19,379 nucleotides of DNA from Deltaproteobacteria bacterium (GTDB lineage Bacteria > SAR324 > NAC60-12): positions 1 through 19,379 of the forward strand of contig PBZZ01000106.1 in assembly GCA_002730365.1 (NCBI GenBank), written 5' to 3'. Position 1 is the stretch's first letter, and the number at the start of each line of letters is the position of its first letter. This document shows, one piece after another, positions 1 through 7,031 of the stretch. Position numbers and translations under genes: made by a program. The notes beneath the pieces were generated by a model. That model ran no database searches. It worked only from the letters and a program-made list of their open reading frames with translations, and was not told the DNA's origin.

Positions 1-108
1 CATCCCAGACGACAAGCGCTCCATCGACTTGGACTGCTCAGTGTTGTTGGTGATCAAATTACGATGTGTATTGATCGCAGAAACATTGGTGTTTACACGT
101 AAAGACAT
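1..108 (-). CDS. fliC: Fla-1: flagellin, N-terminal part only (cut by window edge)
   Basis: The first 36 codons of a flagellin are present; the rest lies left of the window. The protein starts MSLRVNTNVSAINTHRNL and reaches the conserved ERLSSG motif at residues 30-35, which belongs to the N-terminal D0/D1 coiled-coil region that polymerises into the filament core. It is closest to Fla-2 and Fla-3 (NTHRNL, SKSMERL). The start is fixed by a strong Shine-Dalgarno, AAGGAGG, four bases before the ATG. Its leader carries the loop-AGGGA hairpin (169-186) and a sigma70-like promoter (349-378). Whether this copy has the cysteine pair seen in most neighbours cannot be seen here. Confidence 0.93.
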   Translation of the reverse strand, partial: MSLRVNTNVSAINTHRNLITNNTEQSKSMERLSSGM

Positions 109-135
109 ACTTCCTCCTTGAAATAAGGAACTTTT

Positions 136-155
136 CAGAATCCTTCCGGAATCTG
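136..155 (-). promoter_or_regulatory. Second leader hairpin of Fla-1 (loop GGAA)
   Basis: On the transcribed strand the arms CAGATTCC and GGATTCTG pair at 7 of 8 positions around a GGAA loop, between the loop-AGGGA hairpin and the Shine-Dalgarno. Fla-4, -5 and -6 have a hairpin with similar arms (AGAATC/GATTCT) in the same place. The exposed GGA is compatible with a second CsrA-type site; that role is inferred. Confidence 0.45.
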
Positions 156-168
156 AGAGTTACAGGAA

Positions 169-186
169 TATCACCTCCCTGTGTCA
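169..186 (-). promoter_or_regulatory. Loop-AGGGA leader hairpin of Fla-1 (candidate CsrA site)
   Basis: The transcribed strand reads TGACAC-AGGGAG-GTGATA, ending 60 nt before the start codon. This is the most degraded copy of the family: one arm mismatch (A/A) and one G-U wobble, but the AGGGAG loop and the closing CAC/GTG pairs are intact. The same element precedes Fla-2 to Fla-7. Confidence 0.6.
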
Positions 187-348
187 TTCCTTTAAGGTAC
201 TTGCCGCAAAACGGAATACTCCCATACCGTATTCCCGGAAAACGCTCGGAGGCCCATTTCCGTGTTGCCTTGCAACAACTTGGTTCCCATCTCTCGACGG
301 GGACATCGGTTTCGTGGATCTCTCTGAGAAATCCACATAAAAATAAAC

Positions 349-378
349 ATTATATTTTAGGGAGAAATCGATACTCAA
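349..378 (-). promoter_or_regulatory. Sigma70-like promoter for Fla-1
   Basis: The transcribed strand has TTGAGT (plus strand 373-378), an 18-nt spacer and a perfect TATAAT (349-354). Transcription would start near 342 and give a structured leader of about 230 nt. No convincing flagellar sigma28 or sigma54 promoter was seen here. The call rests on motif match only, in an AT-rich region where chance matches occur. Confidence 0.4.
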
Positions 379-652
379 CTAACGCCTTCCCCTACTTCAT
401 TCCACAGGTTTTTGGCCTGCACTTCTCTAAACGGAATAAATTTGGATTAGTCTTTTTTAGAATTTAATAAATCTAGAAAGCTTGAATTATTTAGATTTTT
501 AAAATCTGACTTAACTATCCCTAGATATTACCCGCCATTGAATTTTGAAGTTCACTGGTTTGGCTCTTCTTGAGGGAACGCTGTTGGCTTAGTTCTCCCG
601 AAAACTTAAAGTGTCAAAGATCGAATAATCCGCTCCTGTTGGAATACTAGGA

Positions 653-699
653 TGGATTCATGCGAAACCGCCTACTCAGGACGGTTTCTGAAAAACCCA
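653..699 (-). repeat. Conserved 3' hairpin element after Fla-2
   Basis: On the transcribed strand the order is TGGGTTTTT, then a hairpin with arms GAAACCG/CGGTTTC, then ATGAATCCA, starting 20 nt after the Fla-2 stop. The flanks are nearly identical after Fla-2 to Fla-5 while the stem sequence differs and stays paired. The T-run comes before the hairpin rather than after it, so this is not a canonical intrinsic terminator. Confidence 0.6.
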
Positions 700-719
700 A
701 CGTAGTAAAGTTATTATCT

Positions 720-2261
720 TTACTGAAGAAGTCGTAGGACAGACTGTGCTCTTGAGTTAGCTTGAGCCAGCATTGCTGTCGCTGAATCTGTCATGATCTG
801 GTTGCGAGTGAAGGCTGTCATTTCTGCAGCCATATCAGCATCTCGAATCACGGATTCTGAACTCATCACGTTCTCATGAGCAATTCGCAAGTAGTTGAGG
901 TTGCTCTCCAAGTTGTTCTTCTGGAAGGCTCCAATCTCACTTCGGGTGGAAGAGACCTCTTCCAAGGCCCGGTCCAATACACGCATTGAATCTTGAGCCT
1001 TGAGTGGACCAGTTACATCAATGTTTGCAAGAGACTGAAAACCACTCTCATTATCGATACCAGTTCCCAAGCTATCTGTACGCATATTGCGCAAGGCCAA
1101 TGAGGTCGTCTGCTCAGCATTCGAACCAATTTGGAAAACCAATGAGTTTTGTGACAAGGTCACAGTTCCTGCCTGTACTTTCCCGAGATTGCCCAAACGT
1201 GCTTCAGACATTTGAATAGGAGGAGTCATTGCTGGGGGAACATCAGGCGGTGGCAATTCACCTGGCAAAGCTAAGCCGGTATAGCGAATGGAAAGTCCAT
1301 CCGTGTTTTCATTCCCTTTGTTACCGACCAGGATTTGGCCCTTGCCAGTAGCTTCCTCTCCATTGAGTTCACCAGCTACATCCAAGCCGTTTGCAATCGT
1401 GTCGTAGACGTTGCTACGACTAGAGAGCAGACCTGGAGTGGAACTCGCAACCTTGAAAGAATGCTCACTGCCAAAATCTCTGTGCCGCAGACTGATTAAC
1501 TGAGGACTATTCGCACTAGATTCTTTTTCAATAGAACGGATCAGATCAATGTTAAGGCCTGCGTCTTTGATGGCCGCATTTAAAGCATTTAGGTTGTTCT
1601 CTACTGTCTCACCCTTGATGGAGTAGAAATTGACCGTCTTGGAACCTTCCGTAATTGTGATTTGCTCACCCCGGTCGATGATGTCATTGGTCAATTCCAC
1701 AACACCTGTGACCTGAGAGCGGCGGGCTGCTTGGGTGAGTTTTACGTCATAACCAGTTGCTCCAGAGCTTTTTGTCTCCTGAGTAGCTCCCACAAACTCA
1801 AGGTTGGTTCCGGATACGACTCCAGTTGCGCCCTTGCTGCCATCTAACAGAGTTTTTGAACCAAATTGGGTGTTTCGAGCAATCCGATTGACAGTAGACA
1901 GAATGTTGTCAATCTCCTGCTGATCGGCTCGCAGCATGAACTCATCGTTTACTGCCTCGTTGGCAGCATGAACTGCTAGTTGGCGGGCATTGATCAGTGC
2001 TGAACTGACTTCATCTAACGCAGCCTCTGCTGTCTGCACTAGAGAAATTCCTGCTTCTGAGTTATCCATAGCTTGTTTCAGGCCAGCAGTCTGAGCCCGT
2101 AAGCGCTCACTAATTACCAGAGAGGCTGGGCCGTCAGCCCCCCGATTGATCTTCAAACCAGAAGACAAGCGCTCCATCGACTTGGCTTGCTCTGTGTTGT
2201 TAATTGTCAAGTTCCTGTGAGTATTGATCGCAGGAACGTTGGTGTTTACGCGAAGTGACAT
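720..2261 (-). CDS. fliC: Fla-2: flagellin, 513 residues, cysteine-free
   Basis: Structural subunit of the flagellar filament, exported through the flagellar type III system. The N-terminal D0/D1 region (about residues 1-165) has ERLSSG, ADGPASLVISERLRAQ and RQLAVHAANE (93-102, matching the flagellin stretch seen by TLR5 in other species). The central domain (about 166-375) includes a Flagellin_IN-like segment around 195-275 and a proline-rich loop near 331-350. The C-terminal D1/D0 region contains ESVIRDADMA and ends in an AQAN...LL tail. The frame runs open 29 codons further upstream, but those codons pass through the leader hairpin. The start at 2261 gives the family MSLRVNTN terminus and the same 513-residue length as the neighbours. 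Positions 382 and 427, cysteine in most paralogues, are Ala and Arg. The Shine-Dalgarno is weakened (AAGGACG). Confidence 0.95.
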   Translation of the reverse strand: MSLRVNTNVPAINTHRNLTINNTEQAKSMERLSSGLKINRGADGPASLVISERLRAQTAGLKQAMDNSEAGISLVQTAEAALDEVSSALINARQLAVHAANEAVNDEFMLRADQQEIDNILSTVNRIARNTQFGSKTLLDGSKGATGVVSGTNLEFVGATQETKSSGATGYDVKLTQAARRSQVTGVVELTNDIIDRGEQITITEGSKTVNFYSIKGETVENNLNALNAAIKDAGLNIDLIRSIEKESSANSPQLISLRHRDFGSEHSFKVASSTPGLLSSRSNVYDTIANGLDVAGELNGEEATGKGQILVGNKGNENTDGLSIRYTGLALPGELPPPDVPPAMTPPIQMSEARLGNLGKVQAGTVTLSQNSLVFQIGSNAEQTTSLALRNMRTDSLGTGIDNESGFQSLANIDVTGPLKAQDSMRVLDRALEEVSSTRSEIGAFQKNNLESNLNYLRIAHENVMSSESVIRDADMAAEMTAFTRNQIMTDSATAMLAQANSRAQSVLRLLQ

Positions 2262-2328
2262 ATTTCGTCCTTGAATTATGGTTTCTGAACTTGCCTCGTT
2301 TAAACAAATGAGGCTTGTCTTGCCTTCT

Positions 2329-2346
2329 GGACACGTCCCTGTGTCC
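2329..2346 (-). promoter_or_regulatory. Loop-AGGGA leader hairpin of Fla-2 (candidate CsrA site)
   Basis: The transcribed strand reads GGACAC-AGGGAC-GTGTCC, a perfect 6-bp stem ending 67 nt before the start codon. Relative to the commonest form (TGACAC/GTGTCA) the outermost pair has changed on both sides, a compensatory change that supports base-pairing. Confidence 0.7.
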
Positions 2347-2400
2347 ATCTGGTAAAAAGCTTTCGATGACTCTTTGCTATCCAGCTTGAAATCACCAAAA

Positions 2401-2429
2401 AATGTAATTAATAGCTATATTTCTGACAA
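2401..2429 (-). promoter_or_regulatory. Sigma70-like promoter for Fla-2
   Basis: The transcribed strand has TTGTCA (plus strand 2424-2429), a 17-nt spacer and TACATT (2401-2406). Transcription would start near 2394 and give a leader of about 130 nt that includes the loop-AGGGA hairpin. The -10 match is only moderate. Confidence 0.35.
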
Positions 2430-2452
2430 AATTCTTGAATCCTCTTTGAAAG

Positions 2453-2501
2453 TGGATTCACGTGAAATCGTTCTTCTTTAGAACGGTTTCTGAAGAACCC
2501 A
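2453..2501 (-). repeat. Conserved 3' hairpin element after Fla-3
   Basis: The transcribed strand shows TGGGTTCTTCA, a hairpin spanning plus-strand 2464-2490 with a perfect inner stem CGTTCT/AGAACG and outer GAAA/TTTC pairs separated by one C/A mismatch, then GTGAATCCA. It begins about 20 nt after the stop codon, as in Fla-2. No U-run follows the hairpin. Confidence 0.6.
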
Positions 2502-2520
2502 ATCTGCCGAAAACTTGCTG

Positions 2521-4062
2521 TTATTGGAGTAGTCGTAAGACAGACTGTGCTCTTGAATTAGCCTGAGCCAGCATCGCTGTCGCGGAATCGGTCATGATCT
2601 GGTTGCGTGTAAAGCCTGTCATCTCCTCGGCCATATCTGCATCCCGAATGACAGATTCAGAACTCATCACATTCTCGTGAGCTATGCGCAGGTAATTGAG
2701 GTTGCTCTCCAGATTGTTCTTCTGGAATGCCCCAATTTCGCCTCGTGTTGAAGAGACTTCCTCCAAAGCGCGATCCAATACACGCATTGTGTCTTGAGCC
2801 TTGATTGGGCCGGTTACATCAATTTCTGCTAAGGAGCGGAAACCACTCTCGGTATCTACACCAGTACCCAAGCTGTTTGTACGCATGTTGCGCAAAGCCA
2901 GCGAGGTTGTTTGCTCGGCATTTGAGCCAATCTGGAAGACCAAGGCATTTTGTGATAGCGAAACTGTTCCAGCTTTAACGGGACTGAGATTACCCATTGC
3001 AGCTTGGCTGGTCTGATTCATTGCTGTTTCAGGCTGTGGCAAGTCTGGAGGATTCGGTTGACCTGGCAAAGCTTCACCAGTGTAACGAATGGCAAGGCCA
3101 TCAGTATTTGAGTTTCCAACATTACCTGTCAGAATCTGACCATTACCTGTTGCTTCCTCTCCGTTGATCTCACCTTGTACGTCCAGACCATTCTCGATGG
3201 TGTCATAGACATTTGTTCTATCAGAGAGTAGTCCCGCAGTTGAACTTGCCACCTTGAATGAGTGCTCACTTCCAAATTCCTGATGCCTTAGACTAATGAT
3301 CTGTGGGGCGTTGGCGTTTGTGGATTTTTCATCAGGGCGAATCAAATCGACATTCAGACCAGCTTCCTGAATTGCGGCATTGAGTGCATTCAGGTTGTTC
3401 TCAACAGTCTCACCCTTGATAGAGTAAAAGTTGACGGTTTTAGAACCCTCAGTGATTGTAATCTGCTCACCGCGATCAATTATCTCGTTAGTGAGTTCTA
3501 CATTACCAGTCACCTGAGCTCGGCGTGAGGCTTGTGTGATAGCGACATCATATCCAGTTGGACCAGAGCTCTTGGTTGTTTGTGTAGCTCCCACAAATTC
3601 CAAATTGGCTCCAGAGACCACACCAGTCGCACCCTTGCTGCCATCAAGCAGATTTTTCTTGCCAAATTGGGTGTTCTGAGCGATCCGATTGACAGTAGCC
3701 AAAATGTTGTCAATCTCCTGCTGGTCAGCTCGCAACATGAACTCATCATTTACCGCTTCGTTAGCTGCGTGAACTGCAAGTTGGCGTGCGTTGATTAATG
3801 CAGAGCTCACTTCATCCAATGCAGCCTCTGCTGTTTGTACTAGTGAGATACCAGCTTCTGAGTTATCGATCGCCTGCTTCAATCCCGCAGTTTGTGCTCG
3901 CAAGCGCTCACTGATCACTAAGGAAGCAGGGCCATCTGCGCCACGGTTGATCTTCAGACCTGAGGACAAGCGCTCCATTGATTTGGCTTGCTCAGTATTA
4001 TTGATGGTCAAATTCCGGTGGGTGTTGATTGCTGGGACATTGGTGTTGACTCGAAGTGACAT
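2521..4062 (-). CDS. fliC: Fla-3: flagellin, 513 residues, cysteine-free
   Basis: Flagellar filament subunit, very close to Fla-2 at both ends (MSLRVNTNVPAINTHRNL; RQLAVHAANE; tail ending SVLRLLQ). Positions 382 and 427 are again Ala and Arg instead of the cysteine pair. In the proline-rich loop of the central domain (about 331-350) it has the PNPPDLPQPETA form shared with Fla-7, not the LPPPDVPxxMTPP form of Fla-2, so it looks mosaic. The start is set by length, N-terminal alignment and a ribosome site (AAGGATG) that is one base weaker than the AAGGAGG of Fla-4, -5 and -7. The gene has a long upstream region (821 nt to the Fla-4 stop) and is probably transcribed separately. Confidence 0.96.
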   Translation of the reverse strand: MSLRVNTNVPAINTHRNLTINNTEQAKSMERLSSGLKINRGADGPASLVISERLRAQTAGLKQAIDNSEAGISLVQTAEAALDEVSSALINARQLAVHAANEAVNDEFMLRADQQEIDNILATVNRIAQNTQFGKKNLLDGSKGATGVVSGANLEFVGATQTTKSSGPTGYDVAITQASRRAQVTGNVELTNEIIDRGEQITITEGSKTVNFYSIKGETVENNLNALNAAIQEAGLNVDLIRPDEKSTNANAPQIISLRHQEFGSEHSFKVASSTAGLLSDRTNVYDTIENGLDVQGEINGEEATGNGQILTGNVGNSNTDGLAIRYTGEALPGQPNPPDLPQPETAMNQTSQAAMGNLSPVKAGTVSLSQNALVFQIGSNAEQTTSLALRNMRTNSLGTGVDTESGFRSLAEIDVTGPIKAQDTMRVLDRALEEVSSTRGEIGAFQKNNLESNLNYLRIAHENVMSSESVIRDADMAEEMTGFTRNQIMTDSATAMLAQANSRAQSVLRLLQ

Positions 4063-4095
4063 AATTCATCCTTGAATTGAGTTTGGTTAAATCAC

Positions 4096-4120
4096 CTCGC
4101 AGTCCACTGGAGACTACGAG
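4096..4120 (-). promoter_or_regulatory. Second leader hairpin of Fla-3
   Basis: On the transcribed strand CTCGTAGTC pairs with GACTGCGAG over 9 positions (one T-G wobble) around a 7-nt loop. It sits between the loop-AGGGA hairpin and the ribosome site, like the AGAATC hairpins of Fla-4, -5 and -6, but its sequence is unrelated. Confidence 0.45.
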
Positions 4121-4136
4121 ACATTATCCGCTATCC

Positions 4137-4154
4137 GGCCACGTCCCTGTGTCC
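4137..4154 (-). promoter_or_regulatory. Loop-AGGGA leader hairpin of Fla-3 (candidate CsrA site)
   Basis: The transcribed strand reads GGACAC-AGGGAC-GTGGCC, with a stem of five pairs plus one A/G mismatch, ending 74 nt before the start codon. It resembles the Fla-2 copy (GGACAC arm, AGGGAC loop), in line with the close relation of the two genes. Confidence 0.62.
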
Positions 4155-4774
4155 GTTAGAGGGTATGCGAAAGCACTTACGGTCTCCCCCACACTAAGGA
4201 TCGTAAGTTTTCACGGAAGAACATACTTAACCTATCTTCCATGAATATTTTATAGACAAAAAATCTCCACATCGCAGGATGGAGATAATCAGGCCTCCAA
4301 TTTGTTTCAGAGAACTGGATATCTCTACCCGATATTTATTTTAAAAATTATTTCGATTATTATAGTTAGCCGATTTAGATACTAAATTTTCGGAACATTC
4401 AACCTCACCTAAAGACTTTTGGGTGTCTAACTATCTAAATGTACGCACACTTCTATAATCACCAGATTTTTGAGCACTTTGACACGACTTTGTTTCTCAG
4501 AACTACTACTTAGCCAGGGTCCAAATGTTCAGAATCAAGAATAAAAGATTTAGTTAGTGGCTCTAATCCATTACTGGGGATCTAACAACTCACAAATCCA
4601 ACATCCTTCATTCCAAGTTAAAACCTTCAGTAAGCAGAACCGATTCTCAGATACTGATATATCGTTTATCAGTTGCCAGCTGAGCAGTCTTGAAATCAAA
4701 ATCACGACAATAAATTTTCAAAGAGCAAAATTAATCAGCCATTTTTCATTAGCTTAAATCCACATCTTTGGTCA

Positions 4775-4820
4775 TGGATTCATTCGAAGATACCCAAGCG
4801 GATATCTTCTCAAAAACCCA
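4775..4820 (-). repeat. Conserved 3' hairpin element after Fla-4
   Basis: The transcribed strand shows GTGGGTTTTTGA, then arms GAAGATA/TATCTTC (plus strand 4803-4809 and 4786-4792), then GAATGAATCCATGACCA. It lies about 63 nt after the Fla-4 stop. The flanks match the Fla-5 copy closely while the stem differs and remains fully paired. Confidence 0.62.
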
Positions 4821-4883
4821 CTAACTTCTCTCTAAAGAAGGCTCCAGAACTTCTTCAAGGTCCTTGACGTTCTACTGCAATTT

Positions 4884-6425
4884 TTAGTTGAACAGACGCA
4901 AAACTGACTGGGATCGTGCGTTCGCTTGAGCCAGCATCGCAGTCGCTGAATCTGTCATGATTTGGTTACGGGTGAAATTCGTCATCTCTTCCGCCATATC
5001 GGCATCACGAATCACTGACTCTGAGCTCAATACGTTCTCATGAGCGATTCGGAGATAGTTCAGATTACTCTCCAGATTGTTCTTCTGGAAAGCTCCAATT
5101 TCACCACGCGTTGAAGATACCTCTTCTAAGGCTCGATCAATCACGCACATCGCATCCTGAGCCTTTTCGGCATCGGTTACATCGATATCTGCAAGTGAAA
5201 CAAAGCCACTGTCATTACTGACTCCTGTTCCCAACGTGTTGGTTTGCATGTTGCGCAAAGCCAGTGAAGTCGTTTGCTCACAGTTAGAACCAATCTGGAA
5301 GACTAGTGAATTTTGGGCGAGAGCAATCGTACCAGCTCGTACTCGGCCCATGTTGCCCAGATCTCTTTCTGAACGCTGATTTGCTGGAGTCATCTGTGCA
5401 GGAACATCAGCTTGTGGCAACTGTCCTGGGAGTGCCAGTCCCGTGTAGCGAACAGCCAATCCGTCTGTATTAGAGTTACCCGAGTTTCCAGTCAGAATCT
5501 GCCCCTTGCCCGAAGCTTCCTCACCGTTGATCTCGCCAGCGACATCCAAACCGTTCTCGATCGTGTCATAAACATCTGCTCGGCTACTCAGCAATCCTGC
5601 AGTGGTAGTAGCCACTTTAAACGAATGCTCACTACCAAACTCTTTGTGCCGTAAGCTAATGATTTGTGGAGCATTCGGGCTAGTCTCCTTCTCGTCAAAG
5701 CGGATCATTTCTACATCCAGACCAGCTTCCTGAATCGCAGCATTCAAGGCATTCAGGTTGGTCTCTACGGTCTCTCCCTTGATCGTCTGGAAGTTCACAG
5801 TCTTGGAGTCTTCAATAATTGTGATCTGCTCTCCGCGTTCAATAATCTCGTTCGTCAGGGCCTGAACCCCTGTCACCTGTGCACGTCGGGCTGCTTGGGT
5901 AATGTGAACATCATAACCATTGGGGCCTGAACTCTGGGTTGCCTGGCTAGCCCCGACAAACTCGAGATTGGATCCAGAGACAACACCCGTTGCACCCTTG
6001 CTACCATCAAGCAAATTCTTCTGGCCAAATTGGGTGTTCTTGGCAATTCGGTTGACTGTCGCCAAGATATTGTCGATCTCTTGCTGGTTGGCTCGCAGCA
6101 TGAACTCATCGTTGACCGCTTCGTTAGCAGAGGCTACCGCCAATTGCCGTGCGTTGATCAGAGCTGAGCTCACTTCGTTCAGAGCAGCCTCTGCTGTCTG
6201 TACCAAGGCCACACCAGCCTCTGAGTTGTCGATAGCCTGCTTCAAACCAGCTGTTTGAGAGCGCAGTCTTTCACTAATAACTAAGGAAGCAGGACCATCG
6301 GCACCACGATTGATTTTCAAGCCTGAAGATAAACGTTCCATCGTTTTGGCTTGCTCAGTATTGTTGATGATCAGGTTGCGATGGCTGTTGATCGCTGGCA
6401 TGTTGGTATTAACGCGAAGTGACAT
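4884..6425 (-). CDS. fliC: Fla-4: flagellin, 513 residues, with cysteine pair
   Basis: Flagellar filament subunit of the Fla-4/5/6/7 subgroup (INSHRNL near residue 12; RQLAVASANE in place of RQLAVHAANE). The layout is as in Fla-2: N-terminal D0/D1, central domain with a Flagellin_IN-like segment and proline-rich loop, C-terminal D1/D0. It has two cysteines only, at 382 (IGSNCEQTT) and 427 (AMCVIDRAL), both in conserved C-terminal D1 surroundings; flagellins usually have none. The frame is open 18 codons upstream, but the start at 6425 is supported by the strong AAGGAGG four bases ahead and by the family terminus MSLRVNTNM. Its leader is nearly identical to that of Fla-5, which suggests recent duplication. 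It ends LRLFN rather than LRLLQ. Confidence 0.96.
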   Translation of the reverse strand: MSLRVNTNMPAINSHRNLIINNTEQAKTMERLSSGLKINRGADGPASLVISERLRSQTAGLKQAIDNSEAGVALVQTAEAALNEVSSALINARQLAVASANEAVNDEFMLRANQQEIDNILATVNRIAKNTQFGQKNLLDGSKGATGVVSGSNLEFVGASQATQSSGPNGYDVHITQAARRAQVTGVQALTNEIIERGEQITIIEDSKTVNFQTIKGETVETNLNALNAAIQEAGLDVEMIRFDEKETSPNAPQIISLRHKEFGSEHSFKVATTTAGLLSSRADVYDTIENGLDVAGEINGEEASGKGQILTGNSGNSNTDGLAVRYTGLALPGQLPQADVPAQMTPANQRSERDLGNMGRVRAGTIALAQNSLVFQIGSNCEQTTSLALRNMQTNTLGTGVSNDSGFVSLADIDVTDAEKAQDAMCVIDRALEEVSSTRGEIGAFQKNNLESNLNYLRIAHENVLSSESVIRDADMAEEMTNFTRNQIMTDSATAMLAQANARSQSVLRLFN

Positions 6426-6453
6426 AGTTCCTCCTTGATCACTTTTGATAGTT

Positions 6454-6490
6454 AGAATCACCCGAAGGGAATAAATCACCGCGGGATTCT
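6454..6490 (-). promoter_or_regulatory. Second leader hairpin of Fla-4 (AGAATC/GATTCT arms)
   Basis: On the transcribed strand AGAATC pairs with GATTCT, with CCCG/CGGG pairing inside. It lies between the loop-AGGGA hairpin and the Shine-Dalgarno. The same outer arms occur in the Fla-5 and Fla-6 leaders. Confidence 0.5.
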
Positions 6491-6503
6491 ATTGATCGAG
6501 GTC

Positions 6504-6521
6504 CGACACTTCCCTGTGTCA
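6504..6521 (-). promoter_or_regulatory. Loop-AGGGA leader hairpin of Fla-4 (candidate CsrA site)
   Basis: The transcribed strand reads TGACAC-AGGGAA-GTGTCG, a 6-bp stem with one terminal U-G wobble and a further C-G pair outside it. It ends 78 nt before the start codon. Confidence 0.68.
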
Positions 6522-6920
6522 GCCTCACAAAAAATGGCTTTTGGGCCGTTTACGAAATGGAAGAAGCACTTCACTGCTGGCTCTTTTATCCACTTCGTTA
6601 AGTATTATTTTAGTAATCGAAATTATTAAAAATCTGGCAGACTCTATCCTAATAGTTTCTTATTTTTGCCAATTTCTTTTAGTTACTGTTCGACAAGCAC
6701 ACGCTGATCTAGTGGCTTCGATACCTAGAGGTGAAATATCCTCATGCAGAGCGATATGCTCCAGAGAATCTCCCCTTGGATTCAAGATTTACTTAGTCAA
6801 GATTCAAATAGTCCTTAGGCCTTTCACAGACTTAGAGAGGAAAGCCATACAGACCCTCACAGGAACTTTCATTTCGAAGAGCTTAATTCATTATCACCAG
6901 TTAAAGTTGCCCTCTGGTCA

Positions 6921-6965
6921 TGGATTCATTAGAAGGTACCCGACGGATACCTTCCCAAAAACCCA
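6921..6965 (-). repeat. Conserved 3' hairpin element after Fla-5
   Basis: The transcribed strand shows GTGGGTTTTTGG, perfect 7-bp arms GAAGGTA/TACCTTC, then TAATGAATCCATGACCA, about 66 nt after the Fla-5 stop. Compared with the Fla-4 copy one stem pair has changed on both sides (A-T to G-C) while the flanks are kept. Confidence 0.64.
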
Positions 6966-7031
6966 CTCACTTTCCAACGATGAAGACTCTGGAATACCAA
7001 GCTTCCAGAATCTCCAGGGAACCCAGTTTGA

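Larger units (their letters stand above)
109..719. other. Non-coding spacer between Fla-2 stop and Fla-1 start
   Basis: This 611-nt gap holds, in the direction of transcription: the conserved 3' hairpin element of Fla-2 (653-699), an AT-rich stretch, a sigma70-like promoter (349-378), and a highly structured Fla-1 leader. The leader includes a hairpin at 314-336 (arms GTGGAT/ATCCAC with a further paired TCTC/GAGA inside), a perfect 7-bp hairpin at 213-235 (arms GGAATAC/GTATTCC), the loop-AGGGA hairpin (169-186) and a hairpin at 136-155. Short open frames here overlap these elements and have no flagellin-like or other recognisable sequence. No gene is called. Confidence 0.75.
4063..4883. other. 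Long non-coding spacer between Fla-4 stop and Fla-3 start
   Basis: This 821-nt gap is the largest in the window. It holds the Fla-4 3' hairpin element (4775-4820), an AT-rich stretch, a possible -10 box TATAAT on the transcribed strand (plus 4359-4364, no convincing -35), and the Fla-3 leader. The leader has a CTTACG/CGTAAG hairpin (about 4180-4212), the loop-AGGGA hairpin (4137-4154) and a 9-bp hairpin (4096-4120). The 66-codon plus-strand open frame at 4557-4757 has no recognisable family and no good ribosome site. Between about 4400 and 4770 I see nothing functional. Confidence 0.7.
6426..7031. other. Non-coding spacer between Fla-5 stop and Fla-4 start
   Basis: This 606-nt gap contains the Fla-5 3' hairpin element (6921-6965), an AT-rich segment near 6600-6670 with a TCGA-centred A/T motif, and the Fla-4 leader (hairpins 6504-6521 and 6454-6490). 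No confident promoter was found. A 178-codon plus-strand open frame covers much of this gap, but it includes the hairpin elements and the 3' end of Fla-5 and matches no family I recognise, so it is not called. Confidence 0.7.

Noticed and set aside
201..467. Plus-strand open frame opposite the Fla-1 leader
   Set aside because: It overlaps several leader hairpins and the Fla-1 promoter; no family resemblance.
2262..2348. 29-codon N-terminal extension of Fla-2
   Set aside because: The extension crosses the loop-AGGGA hairpin. The internal ATG at 2261 gives the family N-terminus and the exact 513-residue length; the same reasoning rejects the 18- and 12-codon extensions of Fla-4 and Fla-5.
4557..4757. 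66-codon plus-strand open frame in the largest spacer
   Set aside because: No ribosome site, no family resemblance, and AT-rich spacer composition; likely chance.
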